Position numbers and translations under genes: made by a program. From Limnomonas spitsbergensis (taxonomy: Eukaryota; Chlorophyta; Chlorophyceae; Chlamydomonadales): a DNA stretch of 64,000 nt. The DNA is taken from contig JAYJMM010000124.1 of the NCBI GenBank assembly GCA_037349105.1, forward strand, positions 6,866,001 to 6,930,000, written 5' to 3'. Shown here piece by piece: positions 41,633 through 51,396 of this stretch (its first letter is position 1; each line of letters opens with the position of its first letter). The notes under the pieces were generated by a model. The model made no database searches and had not been told where the DNA came from. It worked only from the letters and a program-made list of their open reading frames with translations.

Positions 41633-42095
41633 TCAAATTCAGGCACAGGGTTCCAACAAGGGTTACAAGGTGTTGCATGCAATGCATGCATGGTTATGGC
41701 GAACAGTACCTGAAGATCCATGCGGGACTGCCGATCCTTGAACACCAACGTTCCGATCAAAGGATGATCCCAAGTCCTCATCGGATGTTCGAATCCTGTT
41801 CCTGAACATGATCCGTAGGCCTGGCCTCGATCTGGGTTGCTTCCCTCCCAACCCCCCAGGTCTGGGCACGAGATAGCCAGTCTGCGGACATTTAAGTCTT
41901 AACGCATTCATCGATAGTGATACCGGTAACTCTTGGGCCTTATTTTACGAAGGCTCTCGATATTAACCGCGATCTCGATTGCCCCGCTAAAACAGTACGT
42001 GGACAACTGAAAAGGCGCGTCGCTTCCAACACTTAACCACACACATGGGGCATGCCCGCAATCATGGACAGCTTCACATCTCTAAATCTCTAAAA

Positions 42096-42224
42096 ATGAA
42101 AACCACCTTCGCCTTGCTTAGCTTGTCGTTCATGTTACACAACACAACAATGGCTGTCGATTCTGAAAAATATCAATCAATGTCGGGTACCGTATATGAA
42201 AATAAGGTGGAGGAGTTCATTAAG
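42096..42224 (+). CDS. Possible first exon of a small secreted protein
   Basis: ATG 42096 opens MKTTFALLSLSFMLHNTTMA, a convincing signal peptide shape, followed by a short polar segment. A GT donor (AAG|GTACACG) follows at 42225. No downstream exon was recognised, and the next DNA is a minisatellite, so this may be a chance ORF. Confidence 0.25.
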
Positions 42225-42324
42225 GTACACGTGATTTGTGTGCCGTGCTCCTCCTCTGGACAGCTCAATCCTGCCCTTGCTCAATACTATCACGTACATG
42301 CCTTCAAGATGCTAAGGCCATCGC

Positions 42325-42540
42325 CGCAGCAGCAACATGAGCTCCCATGCAGGCTGATACACAGCTCCCATGCAAGGCTGCAAAATCAGCTCCCCTGTGG
42401 ACTGCAACACAGCTTCCATGCAGGCTACAACAACGTCTACCATGCAGGCCACACAATCGGTTTTCATGCATGCTGTAACATGAGCTAACATGCAGACTGT
42501 AATAGTGGCTCCCATGCATACAGCAACACCAGCAAACATG
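42325..42540. repeat. Degenerate minisatellite, about 30-bp unit
   Basis: About seven imperfect units of the type cagctcccatgcaggctgca, with variants aacatgagct and catgcaggcc, run through this stretch. The unit is not a fixed length, so reading frames across it are not conserved. Confidence 0.7.
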
Positions 42541-42771
42541 AATGGCAGAGTTTGCAGGGCATGGGCACATACTTAGTGGGATTTTAATAATAGAAAGGAG
42601 ATGTATACTGAGATTTTAAAATTCATGTGCGGGCTGATGGTGAGTTTTGCGTTCGGTATCCTACCTCGTGTGCATAAACCAAAGAGACCCGTATATTTTT
42701 GGTCTGTCCAGTTCATTGATGGTTTTGGATCAGTTGTTACTTATGAATGCCCGTTTTCACATACGCTGATC

Positions 42772-43008
42772 GTGCAACGCTGGTTTCATCCATACCTAAA
42801 GGTTGAGAGATCGAACCCGCCACATGATCTTCTCTCTCCCCCTGTCTAAATCGCCGGGTTCCATGTTCCTGACCCCTCACATAGGAGGGTGGCATGGCTG
42901 CACCATGGTCCTGGCTGTGCTTGTTACCTGGAATTTAGCCCAGTCGTTCCCTACCAGCCCCACACGGCCGAGCGCTCAGCAGGGCCCAGCGGGTATGCAC
43001 CGTTCTAA
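42772..43008 (-). repeat. SINE-like repeat, copy C, with 13-bp target duplication
   Basis: Flanked by acatacgctgatc at 42759-42771 and 43009-43021. It contains the family core (agatcgaacccgccacatga, ggtcctggctgtgc, cccagcgggtatgcaccg). It has about 25 extra bases at the plus-strand left end (gctggtttcatccatacc) shared with the copy at 60414, so the full family unit is about 237 bp. Confidence 0.75.
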
Positions 43009-43098
43009 ACATACGCTGATCAGATTTCAGAATATAACAGTACTGGTACGCTGATGACTTGTTCTTTGTTTGCATGATGGACAGCCGATCAGCAGAAG

Positions 43099-43765
43099 TG
43101 TCACGGTATAATGCAGTATACGTGCCAAAACCGTAGGGACCGCTACTGCGGCCTCGGAGACTCCGCAGCTTCCCTGCGGAGCCCCCCTTTTAGGGTTAGA
43201 AGCCCAGCTACCCACTTTCGGGGAGATCTGAGGCAAAGATTTCCCATACCTTAGTAATAAGGGCTTGCCGGGACATTGTATCCCGGCTTGCCCATTGTCA
43301 CTTACTTCGTTCCTTTTAAGTAAACAGGCCTCTAATTGTAAACAGCACCGGCTAGATCTCGGAGACCTACCCAGTGAAGAGCAACAACGCCAGTACCACT
43401 CAACTAGTCAAGCCTAGGACAGCCCAACAGCGTCTTAGCAGCCCTAGAACCCCAAAGCGAGACACCCAGCCCGACTCAGGCCAACGCCCGCAGTCTACGG
43501 CTACGGTCTCTTCCGCCGCGCGCGGTAAGTGACTCAGCGACCCCCCAGATTAGCTATCTGGAAGGTCAGCGTCCTAGCTAAAAGCCAAGTGCTAGACTCC
43601 GCGATTGCCATCTAGAAGTTCCAGCCACAGCTTAACGCGCTGCGCATTCGCGGCCAGTGTGTAGACACTTGATTTTTTTAACTATTACATTAGATAATTT
43701 TTTTTCGTAGGCGTCCACCACATTGTGGGGAAGAAGTCCGCCACGGACCCGAAGCTAACCTCACG
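43099..43765 (+). repeat. 5' LTR of the Gypsy element
   Basis: Starts TGTCACGGTATAATGCAG and is alignable with the 3' LTR to aacctcacg at 43765. It differs from the 3' LTR by a 20-base stretch (caacagcgtcttagcagccc) near 43425, an AT-rich insertion near 43675-43710 and scattered substitutions, so insertion is not recent. Inside it acttcgttccttttaagt near 43313 is mirrored by acttaaaaggaacgaagt just beyond its end near 43771. Confidence 0.9.
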
Positions 43766-44419
43766 TGTCCACTTAAAAGGAACGAAGTGGGATAGGCCTG
43801 ATCAGCCTGGCTCATCGAATTCTGCTGAGGGTGCATGTGCTATGAGGACTGGAATTTTTCTACATGACCAACGGATCCACCTTGGACAGCTAGAAATCAC
43901 TGAGCTGAGAATTCGGCATAGAGATTCCAAGCTAATACCTGCTTACGAAGGGTGTGGCAACCCAGAAGCAGAGGTCGCTTGAAGATCAAGACTGTGGAGT
44001 TATAAACCCAGCTGATTAGTACCCGTGCACTGGATTGACTTTTGTGGTGAAAGTGCTTTACCCAAGTGTTGACGGAAGCGAGTGAGGATCGGGGATCCAA
44101 GCTTAAGAGCAGCGTCCCAAGACTGTGTGCAGGAATCATCCGAAGCTGCAGATCGCAGCTTGAGCGGAACCTGAAGAGCCTGAGGAGGAAGCTGCGCGAC
44201 GGATCGGCAGGGAACAGCAGATGAGCCCAGCGATCCAGAAGGTGGTAAATTCCGCCAGATCCGTAATAAAAAAAATTAATACCCGTTGCTTGACCTGTCT
44301 GGCAAAGCCTAACCAGCCTGCAGAAGGTAGAGGAGAGCGGAAGCAAGCTGTAAGCCGGCGCCCGGTTGCTGTGAGCCCACACAGTCAAACATGCGCAGCT
44401 GTTCAGCGTAATTAGCACA

Positions 44420-45682
44420 ATGCAGGATGCAATCGTAGATCCCAACCGCCACCAGCACCCAGATACTGCAAGACGCAGTGGTCGGGTGAGGGGGATGGAG
44501 CCAGGGGAGGATCCCATAACACCCATAAATGCGGCTGTGGCTGAGGAAGCTATGCAGAATGCCCTTGGATTGTCCGGAGATTACTATGCAGTGGTGGGGG
44601 AGAACAAGGCCCTGGGGGTCGAAGGTTCTCTTGCCTTGGATGCGGGTATGGTGCACGTTGAAGTGACACGCAGGGGTATCGGACGAGGCGGCATCGCGCG
44701 CATTCCACCTGGGCTGAGCCAGGAGGAGGAGCGGTGGCCAGTGCCCGTCGATGGATCCCAGGACCCGACCTCGGAGCCACCCACTGTGAGGTCTTGGACC
44801 GGTGGTGTTGGAGAGGGTGGCGGGCCAGCGCGACCTCCGGATGATCTGCCTGAACAAGCAGGAGTGGAAGGAGTCGATGCTGAGCCGCACCCCCAGGCGC
44901 CTGCCAAGAGGGTAGCCAGGGAGTCCCAGCCTGAGCCCGCAGTGGGCAGGGGGGAAAGAGGAGCGGTCCAGCCAGCAGCGGTCAAGATGGAGCTGACAAG
45001 ATCCAACGAACAGCAGATCCAAGGGGAGTCGGCAGAAACAGTGGTGAGCCTGCGGGATCTGCAAAGGCGCAGCGACCCACAGGCCGCGGCGGCGCTGGCC
45101 GTTCCAGTAGGGCAGCCACGGGCTGAACTGGCCGCCAAGGAGGAGCCGCCAGATCCGCACGGTGGGATGCAGGCGCCAAGGGGAGTACCGCCAAGGCCAG
45201 AGCTGCATAGGATGAAGCAGACGAGACCGTCCCATATCCCAGCGGAGGAAACAATTGAAGCGTCGGCATACGGCACACCCCTGTCCATGTTCCTTGCTAG
45301 CACAAGCGGGCAAAGGCAGGAGGCTGTAGCCGGACACGACAGCAAGGAAATGAGGGGCGGCAGCCAAGCCGACAGCCTCTACGGGTACTTCAGCAACCCG
45401 ACATGGACGCCTATCCCAGGGGAGCGGTACCCAGCGGAGGGGGAGCACTCGGGGAGCATTGGACAGCCAGATCCGGCGGAGCAACCAGCGGGAGAGCTCC
45501 TACCGATCGGATGGACAGGCATCCTGCAGTGGGCAGCACGGCTGTGGCAGCAGGTGTGCTCCAGTTGCTTCGCCCACCTCAGTGATCAGACCCGGGCCAT
45601 TGACGAGTTTCAAGCCACCACATGGCAGAATGGGCAACAAAGGCCATCATGGGCATCTACCACACGGGGCAAGACAGGGTGA
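44420..45682 (+). CDS. Gypsy ORF 1, gag-region protein of unknown function
   Basis: 420 codons from ATG 44420, starting MQDAIVDPNRHQHPD. A basic RRSGRVRG patch follows, then a long Pro/Glu-rich and Ala-rich low-complexity region. The C-terminal part (WTGILQWAARLWQQVCSSCF) could form an amphipathic helix. The N-terminus is conserved in the fragments at 24.6 and 35.0 kb, which supports real coding. It overlaps the next ORF by 61 bases in another frame. I recognise no domain. Confidence 0.65.
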   Translation: MQDAIVDPNRHQHPDTARRSGRVRGMEPGEDPITPINAAVAEEAMQNALGLSGDYYAVVGENKALGVEGSLALDAGMVHVEVTRRGIGRGGIARIPPGLSQEEERWPVPVDGSQDPTSEPPTVRSWTGGVGEGGGPARPPDDLPEQAGVEGVDAEPHPQAPAKRVARESQPEPAVGRGERGAVQPAAVKMELTRSNEQQIQGESAETVVSLRDLQRRSDPQAAAALAVPVGQPRAELAAKEEPPDPHGGMQAPRGVPPRPELHRMKQTRPSHIPAEETIEASAYGTPLSMFLASTSGQRQEAVAGHDSKEMRGGSQADSLYGYFSNPTWTPIPGERYPAEGEHSGSIGQPDPAEQPAGELLPIGWTGILQWAARLWQQVCSSCFAHLSDQTRAIDEFQATTWQNGQQRPSWASTTRGKTG

Positions 45683-46686
45683 CGCTGCTGGCAGCCCTAC
45701 GCAGGGTGTCCAAGGGAGCAGCAGGGCCAGAGGCGGCCCTCGCTGTAAAGGCCTTCGCGGACGAATGGTGCGACGGCACATCAGGGAATCAGGAAGAACC
45801 CGAATCCGAGCAAGAGGAAGAGCTCCAGGAGTGGGAAGGATTCGAGGCGTCCAGGCTGCAGCCAGACGACCGCAAGGAGGTGCGAAGGTGGCAGGAACAG
45901 ACAGAAGGAGCTGCCCCAGCTGCAAGCCAAGCCCGGTGGGAACGCCTGGAGGCCAGCAGTGAGCCCAGCCTCCGGAACCAGCGGCTGGATGTAGGGCGCA
46001 GGCTCAGTCCAAGCAGCCCCGCGACCAGCGAACAACCAAGGACAACCAGCCTGCAGCTAGCCAGGGCAGCAGAGCAGGGCTCGGCGCCTAGGAGGGCCAA
46101 CAGGCAAGAGTCCCACGCTATGCTGTGCATCGTGGACAACAAGGAACACAGCAGCCAAGAGGGCCAGGTGGACCACATTGCTGAATTCCTGCGGGGCCAA
46201 GCGGCCCAGGCGGGGGGTAGGCCGGACAGAAGCCAATGCCCCAGCCAAGGAAGGGGGATCTTGCAGGAAATCGAGCCAGCAAATACCGCCGGGAGAGGCG
46301 GCCCGCAAAGGCAGGAAAGCAGGGACGATGACCTGTCAGTTTCCGAGGCAAGGGAGTACACTGGCGGGACGCAGCCAAGCAGGCCCAGCAGTCACCAGCC
46401 AGGAAGGCAGGCGGAGTCAGAGGAGGATAGACACCAAGAACCTGAGATGCAGCCTTCAGGGGGCGGCAGCCGCCCCAGAAGCATGGCAAGCGAGAGGCCA
46501 TCTGGGGACGGGCAGTCCCAGCGAAGTGCAGACCGCATAGACCAAAGGGGCCAGCGCAGCCGAAGCCCAGCCAGGGGCGGAGGTGGCGGATCTGGCTCGG
46601 ACCCCAGCAAGTCGGACTCGGAGGACACGGAGGGACGCGGCCCAGGCTCCAGCAGGGAATCCATGAGACAAAAAGGGAAAGGATAG
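45622..46686 (+). CDS. Gypsy ORF 2, gag-region low-complexity protein
   Basis: 354 codons starting MAEWATKAIMGIYHTG. The first 60 residues look folded; the rest is Glu/Gln/Ser/Arg-rich with SQRSADRIDQRGQRSRSPAR near the end. It overlaps ORF 1 at its start, suggesting frameshifting or independent initiation in the intact element. It ends TAG just before the gag-like ORF. Confidence 0.55.
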   Translation: MAEWATKAIMGIYHTGQDRVTLLAALRRVSKGAAGPEAALAVKAFADEWCDGTSGNQEEPESEQEEELQEWEGFEASRLQPDDRKEVRRWQEQTEGAAPAASQARWERLEASSEPSLRNQRLDVGRRLSPSSPATSEQPRTTSLQLARAAEQGSAPRRANRQESHAMLCIVDNKEHSSQEGQVDHIAEFLRGQAAQAGGRPDRSQCPSQGRGILQEIEPANTAGRGGPQRQESRDDDLSVSEAREYTGGTQPSRPSSHQPGRQAESEEDRHQEPEMQPSGGGSRPRSMASERPSGDGQSQRSADRIDQRGQRSRSPARGGGGGSGSDPSKSDSEDTEGRGPGSSRESMRQKGKG

Positions 46687-46727
46687 CCCTGGAGCAGGCG
46701 GAGACGCACATACAGCTGCAGAAACAG

Positions 46728-48188
46728 ATGATCCTGCAGCTGGCCGGAGGAACCCGGTTCACCAAGATCCCCACCATCCAAGGCAACGTGCCAGTGCTGG
46801 ACATGTCCCAGCCAGGGGCGGTCGCAGCCAGGCAGTACTGCCAGGCTTGCAGCTCATGGGGCTCGCACAACCGCCTGGCTTTATCTGACGAGCCGCCAGC
46901 CCTGGCAGTGGTGGCAGGGGAGATCGCAGGGTGTTGCCAGTCCCCCTCCGCCATGGCTCTGTTGGTCCGCTCATTGGTGGGCATGTGGACCGCCAAGCCA
47001 GCCTGCGTGGGGCCGCTGGTGGTAGCCATACGATCAGCGCCCCAAGGAGACAAAGCCTCCCGGGAGGTGGAGCGGATCCAGGAGGCTTGGACGCCTCCGG
47101 TGATCGGGCCGCCAAGCGAGGTGTCCCTGCTCACCCTGTGGATCAGGGTGGTGCAGAAGGAGGTAGGCAAGCCAACTTCAGACGAGAGGGCAGCGGTCAC
47201 CGGCCTCAAGCTGGGAGTCAAAACCACCTTGGACCCGGGCGTCAAGCCGGAGGAAACTGTGGAGGCATTCGCCCACAGAGTCATGTCCACGGCGGAGCTG
47301 CTGCAGATCTCCAGGGATGCGGTTGACCACTTCGGCAGGAGGCATTCAGTGGCCCACATGTTCTATAAAGGGCTGCCAGGGGTGGTCAGGGTCAAACTAA
47401 CTGCATTTATCATGACCGTGCCAGGCTACCTGAACATGACGGACGAGGGGCAGGTGGAAGTACTGACGCAGCAGGTGCTGCTGTGGGAGAGGTTCGCCCT
47501 GGAGTTGGGGGACCTGGCTGCCCTGGACACCAGGCAAGGGCCAGGAGACCAACAGCAGAGGGGCCAGGGGGAGCAGCAGGCGGGACGCGGCAGACGAGAT
47601 AGGCCAAGTCAGTGGGAGGCCAGGCCTAGATTGGATGGGCCAGGCGCTGCGCCCTTCCAGAACAGCAACCAGCCCGCCAGGCAGGAAGGGAGAGCCAAGG
47701 GGGTCACGTGGGCCGACCAAGCTACAGCCTTGACGACCAGCACCCACGGTGCTGGGGGTGCCCCCAAGGCCTGCTTCCAATGCGGCAGTCTGGACCACCT
47801 GGCAAGGGACTGCAGGATGCCCAGGGCTAGAGACGAACGCCGCCCGGCTCCCCTGGCCACTGACATTGCTACAGGGCAGGCCAGGCCGCCGCAGCAGCCG
47901 TACCCGCAGCCGCCAAGGCCGCTAGGGCAGTCTGCCAGCAGAAACTATGACAGGAACCAAGGCGGCAGGCAATTCCCAAGGCAACCGCAGGGGCAGGCGG
48001 GGCATGGTCAGCAGGCGGCTCACATGTCCCACCTCTCCGGCCCCTCAGAGCTAGCGGAACCAGATGGGTGGCACCAGACGGTTGCCGAAATGCTGAGCGA
48101 GTCAGTCGCCTTGCTGACGCAGGTCGGGCTAACGCCCAGGCCTGGGGAATACAAGCAGGCAGCTCACAACCTTCAGGCCCTCATCTAG
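46728..48188 (+). CDS. gag: Gypsy gag-like ORF with CCHC zinc knuckle
   Basis: 486 codons. Residues about 100-270 resemble a retrotransposon gag capsid-like region: helical, with YKGLPGVVRVKLTAFI and LNMTDEGQVEVLTQQ. A zinc knuckle CFQCGSLDHLARDC (CX2CX4HX4C) lies at about 47773-47814, preceded by a Gly/Arg/Gln-rich RNA-binding type segment. The product would package the element's RNA. It is followed after about 110 bases by the protease-like ORF in another frame. Confidence 0.8.
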   Translation: MILQLAGGTRFTKIPTIQGNVPVLDMSQPGAVAARQYCQACSSWGSHNRLALSDEPPALAVVAGEIAGCCQSPSAMALLVRSLVGMWTAKPACVGPLVVAIRSAPQGDKASREVERIQEAWTPPVIGPPSEVSLLTLWIRVVQKEVGKPTSDERAAVTGLKLGVKTTLDPGVKPEETVEAFAHRVMSTAELLQISRDAVDHFGRRHSVAHMFYKGLPGVVRVKLTAFIMTVPGYLNMTDEGQVEVLTQQVLLWERFALELGDLAALDTRQGPGDQQQRGQGEQQAGRGRRDRPSQWEARPRLDGPGAAPFQNSNQPARQEGRAKGVTWADQATALTTSTHGAGGAPKACFQCGSLDHLARDCRMPRARDERRPAPLATDIATGQARPPQQPYPQPPRPLGQSASRNYDRNQGGRQFPRQPQGQAGHGQQAAHMSHLSGPSELAEPDGWHQTVAEMLSESVALLTQVGLTPRPGEYKQAAHNLQALI

Positions 48189-48297
48189 CAGTGAGGAGGA
48201 GACAGAACCGCTAGTTATTGAAAGGCTTTCCAGGAAATGAGCCAAGATACTTGCGTTAAGTCGGCTAGCTGACGGCCTGTGTGATGTCCGCGCACAG

Positions 48298-49002
48298 GTG
48301 GTTTACCTTAACGAGAGGATTACGGCCCTGGCGCATACTACCATGCCCATGGGGACCACACCAGTCCGCGGTGAGCCTGGCTGGGTTGGTCGTGGGCGCT
48401 CGGTCACCATCAGTCCTAGGCTGCAGTACTTCAAAAATGACAGGCGTGACTACAGCCAGTGTGTGGGCCTCATGGTCAAGGGGAAGGCGCTAGTGGCCCA
48501 GAAGGCACTGATGGATACAGTTTGCTCTTGCCATGTCATCACCGTCAATATCGCCGAGAAGCTGGTGGCCATGGGGGCCAAACTGGTCCCGACGGACGCG
48601 AAAATCAGGACCACCGACAATGCTGGCGCTGACCTGCACGGGATCCTCTTCATCTATGTCGTGTACGGGTACGGGAGCCCGAACGCAATTGTGGAAAAGG
48701 CGGCGGTCAGGGTGGTCAAGACACCCCCTGACGCGTATGAGCACCTGGTAGGGAACCCCGAGTACCTAAAATACGGGGGGATCCTGGAGGCTGCGGGGCG
48801 CTTGTCCTTGTTTCCCCAGGGCGGAGCCGACAGGCTGACCCTGCCGCTAGTGCTAGCCTCCCCAGCAGGGGGCCACCAGGCGGCAGCAGCAGCATGGGCC
48901 GGCATGGATGACCCCGACTTGGTGCCCGGGGAGTGGCCCGCAGATTGGGACGAGGAGAGCCCAGACCTAACCCCGCATTGTGCCATGGTGACAGGTACAT
49001 GA
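48298..49002 (+). CDS. Gypsy retropepsin-like protease ORF with altered active site
   Basis: 234 codons. ALMDTVCSCHVIT sits where retropepsins have LLDTGAS(N)F(V)I. Downstream YEHLVGNPEYLKYGGILE matches the LLGMDWLxxYGAxID block that ends the fold. The first Gly of DTG is Val here, which would be expected to weaken or abolish activity unless the family differs. The frame stops at TGA 49000-49002, and the same frame is open again after a second TGA at 49126. Confidence 0.6.
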   Translation: MVYLNERITALAHTTMPMGTTPVRGEPGWVGRGRSVTISPRLQYFKNDRRDYSQCVGLMVKGKALVAQKALMDTVCSCHVITVNIAEKLVAMGAKLVPTDAKIRTTDNAGADLHGILFIYVVYGYGSPNAIVEKAAVRVVKTPPDAYEHLVGNPEYLKYGGILEAAGRLSLFPQGGADRLTLPLVLASPAGGHQAAAAAWAGMDDPDLVPGEWPADWDEESPDLTPHCAMVTGT

Positions 49003-49128
49003 GCCAATCAACAGCAGCAAACAACTGTGGCTGCGGCCCGCGTCACTCGCCTGCCCGCGGCGGAGGCACCTGCGGCGGCACCAACGGGGGACATCCAGGC
49101 CAAGGCCAAAGAAGGCCGCGGTGCATGA

Positions 49129-51243
49129 GCTGACGGGGAGTGCCAGCGGAAAAGACAAAAGGGGGCCACCCCTACAGCCGCGCCGGGGGCCGGGCCAGCT
49201 GGCAAGGCCACTACCCGGGCCTGCCCAACGCCAGCGGGCCAGGACGGTACCAGGGGTACCGGGGGCCGGCCCGCCCGCCAGGACAAGGACGGCGAAGCCC
49301 CGGGTCCCTCAGTAGCAGCGCGGGACAAGGCAAGGTTAGCCACGGAGCAGGAGCACGCAGCCCGGCAGGAGGTCAGGAGAACCCTGCGGAAGCAAAAAGA
49401 CGGCCCCTGCACATACTGCGATATGCGCAGATCGCATACGGACAAGGAATGTGAGCAGCGGCTCAGAGTGCTCCTGGACACCGAGCCAAGCAAGGGCGAG
49501 GACTCATACAGCAGGGGCAGCTGCCAGCGAGGCTCCCCAGCAGCGCACACGCAGGGCACCAGTTCCAGCGAAGAGGAGAGGACCGACTTGGAGGACGAGC
49601 AGCAGGCAGGCCCGATCGACCCCAGGGACGAAATCATCAGCAGCATGGAGGCCCGGATCCAGGAGCTGAGCAAGTCCCTCAAGACCATGGCCAAGCAAAA
49701 AATTGCTAGCAGGGAAGCCGACATCTACTTCCTCAAGATGGAGCAGTCCCGGGCCGTCGCGGGCGGGGCTGCGGAGAGGGACCTGTCCCGATGGCGGAAT
49801 GAGTGTGACTCGTGGATCGCCGAGATCAACGTGCTCAAGCGGACGTACAAGGAGATGTACAAAAGCACGGAAGCAGCTCCAGAGCCTTACCCGATCAGCC
49901 CCAGTGGAGTCCAGCGGGCAGCCAGCAGCGGAGCTAGGGGCAAAGCCAGGGAGGCCGAGCAGCCGCAGCTGCTGGCAGAGAAGAGTGCCGAGGCCCCACA
50001 GCGGGACATGGCGCAGGACGAAGGAGCCAAGGGAGGCGTGAAGGACGGCGAGGAGGGGACGCTGAGCGATAAGCTCACCGAGGTCCAGGAGGTACTGAAC
50101 GGGCTCAACGACCCTGCCCTATGGACCCCCCTGGAGGAGCAAGCGCCGGACCAACAAGACGAAAGAGGTAAGCCAAAGGGGGGCAACCACTCCAGGGCAG
50201 CCGTCAGCCGCAGCCCCAGGCCTCGGGCGCGGGGGTCAAGCTGCAGCCCAGAGCGCGACCCCAACGGCCGCACGGGGTCCAGGCCCGCCAACGCCAAAGG
50301 GCGTCGACCAAGGGGAAGGAGCCCAGAGCGCCGCAGCGACCGCAGGGAGCGGCGGGCCTCCAGCGCCGAGGAGCACCGTGACGAACGCTGGCCGGTGGAG
50401 CCCGCAGGCGGAAGGACCGGCATGGAGCGGCAGCCCCGGGAAGGATCGCCTGGCGGAAGGCGACCCCCAGCACCGCGGGGCGCCAGCAACGGCAGAGACC
50501 AGCGCCCCAGGGGCAGGGAGATCAACAGCCCAAACGGCAGGAACCGGAGCAGGAGGACTAGAAGCCGTAGCCCCGTCACCCCCGGAAAGGCGCCCCGCCA
50601 TATAAGCATGGAGCATGAGGGCAGAAGCGGAGGGCACAGGGCCAGGGTGGTTGCCCACAGCCCCCACGGCGAGCGTTGGCCGCAGGGCAGAGCCCGGAGC
50701 CCCATCAGGCAGGGCCCGGCCCATAGCCCCGTCAGAGAGAGGAGGTCAACAGCCGAGGAGCCGGGTGAGAGCAGGCGGATCAGGTGGACACCGCAAGAGG
50801 ACCCTGCCCGGGGCAGGTCCGACAAAACCGCAACCCCTCAGAAGGGTGCTTGCTACAACTGCGGGGAGACCGGCCACTTCTCCTACGAGTGCAGCCAGGC
50901 TCAGACCCGGCCCTGGCGGCCCAGCAGCAGGGGAGAAGACCGGACGCGAGCCCCTGAAGGCTCAGGGCCTAGCCGTATCAGGCAGGAGGAGCCGGCCAGC
51001 GGCGGCCAGCAGCAAGACCACATCCGCGACTTGTTCGAGGCATCCAAAGCGGAGCCTTTCGACGTGTGGGCGGCCAAGCGAGCCAGCACAATCCCCCCGA
51101 ACGGCTGCCAGGCCCGCCCGGGGGACCAAGGTGGGCTGGCAGGGGGACCCATGGGTGCTTCGCAACCATCCCAAGGGGGCACGACCCGGGGTTTGACGAG
51201 CAAGACACCTGGGCCGAGCAGGAGTGGGTTGACGCACACCTAG
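49129..51243 (+). CDS. Gypsy ORF with two zinc knuckles and a long Arg/Ser-rich domain
   Basis: The frame is open from 49129; the first ATG is at 49423 inside a finger, which argues that the true start is upstream or by readthrough from the protease ORF in the same frame. A Cys-His finger CTYCDMRRSHTDKEC lies at about 49410-49455. A predicted coiled coil follows (EARIQELSKSLKTMAKQK...EINVLKRTYKEMY). A long Arg/Ser/Pro-rich region resembling SR proteins runs over about 50200-50820. A classical knuckle CYNCGETGHFSYEC lies at about 50851-50892. It probably binds nucleic acid. The frame ends TAG at 51241. Confidence 0.65.
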   Translation, partial: ADGECQRKRQKGATPTAAPGAGPAGKATTRACPTPAGQDGTRGTGGRPARQDKDGEAPGPSVAARDKARLATEQEHAARQEVRRTLRKQKDGPCTYCDMRRSHTDKECEQRLRVLLDTEPSKGEDSYSRGSCQRGSPAAHTQGTSSSEEERTDLEDEQQAGPIDPRDEIISSMEARIQELSKSLKTMAKQKIASREADIYFLKMEQSRAVAGGAAERDLSRWRNECDSWIAEINVLKRTYKEMYKSTEAAPEPYPISPSGVQRAASSGARGKAREAEQPQLLAEKSAEAPQRDMAQDEGAKGGVKDGEEGTLSDKLTEVQEVLNGLNDPALWTPLEEQAPDQQDERGKPKGGNHSRAAVSRSPRPRARGSSCSPERDPNGRTGSRPANAKGRRPRGRSPERRSDRRERRASSAEEHRDERWPVEPAGGRTGMERQPREGSPGGRRPPAPRGASNGRDQRPRGREINSPNGRNRSRRTRSRSPVTPGKAPRHISMEHEGRSGGHRARVVAHSPHGERWPQGRARSPIRQGPAHSPVRERRSTAEEPGESRRIRWTPQEDPARGRSDKTATPQKGACYNCGETGHFSYECSQAQTRPWRPSSRGEDRTRAPEGSGPSRIRQEEPASGGQQQDHIRDLFEASKAEPFDVWAAKRASTIPPNGCQARPGDQGGLAGGPMGASQPSQGGTTRGLTSKTPGPSRSGLTHT

Positions 51244-51396
51244 AGGGGCAGGAGGAGCAGGCGCGGCAGCCAATGGACCCGCAGGAAGGTTACGAGCCTG
51301 ATCCTGGGGCAGGCCAGGCGTGGGTGACCGAGCAGACCCCTGGGGCGCAGGAAGGAGAGGTGCCCCAGCAAGTCCACCATTGGAGAATGGCAGACC

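Noticed and set aside
42325..42540. CRISPR-like array
   Set aside because: Units are imperfect, without constant repeats and unique spacers, and the DNA is eukaryotic nuclear.
42304..42570. Cys/His-rich ORF on the minus strand
   Set aside because: It arises from the minisatellite; the repeated unit gives regular Cys and His without conserved frame.
44309..45484. 391-codon ORF on the minus strand, and similar long antisense ORFs at 46118-47359, 51600-52730 and 49887-50825
   Set aside because: They mirror GC-rich Gypsy ORFs whose plus-strand reading shows zinc knuckles and conserved N-termini. Long antisense frames are expected at this GC content.
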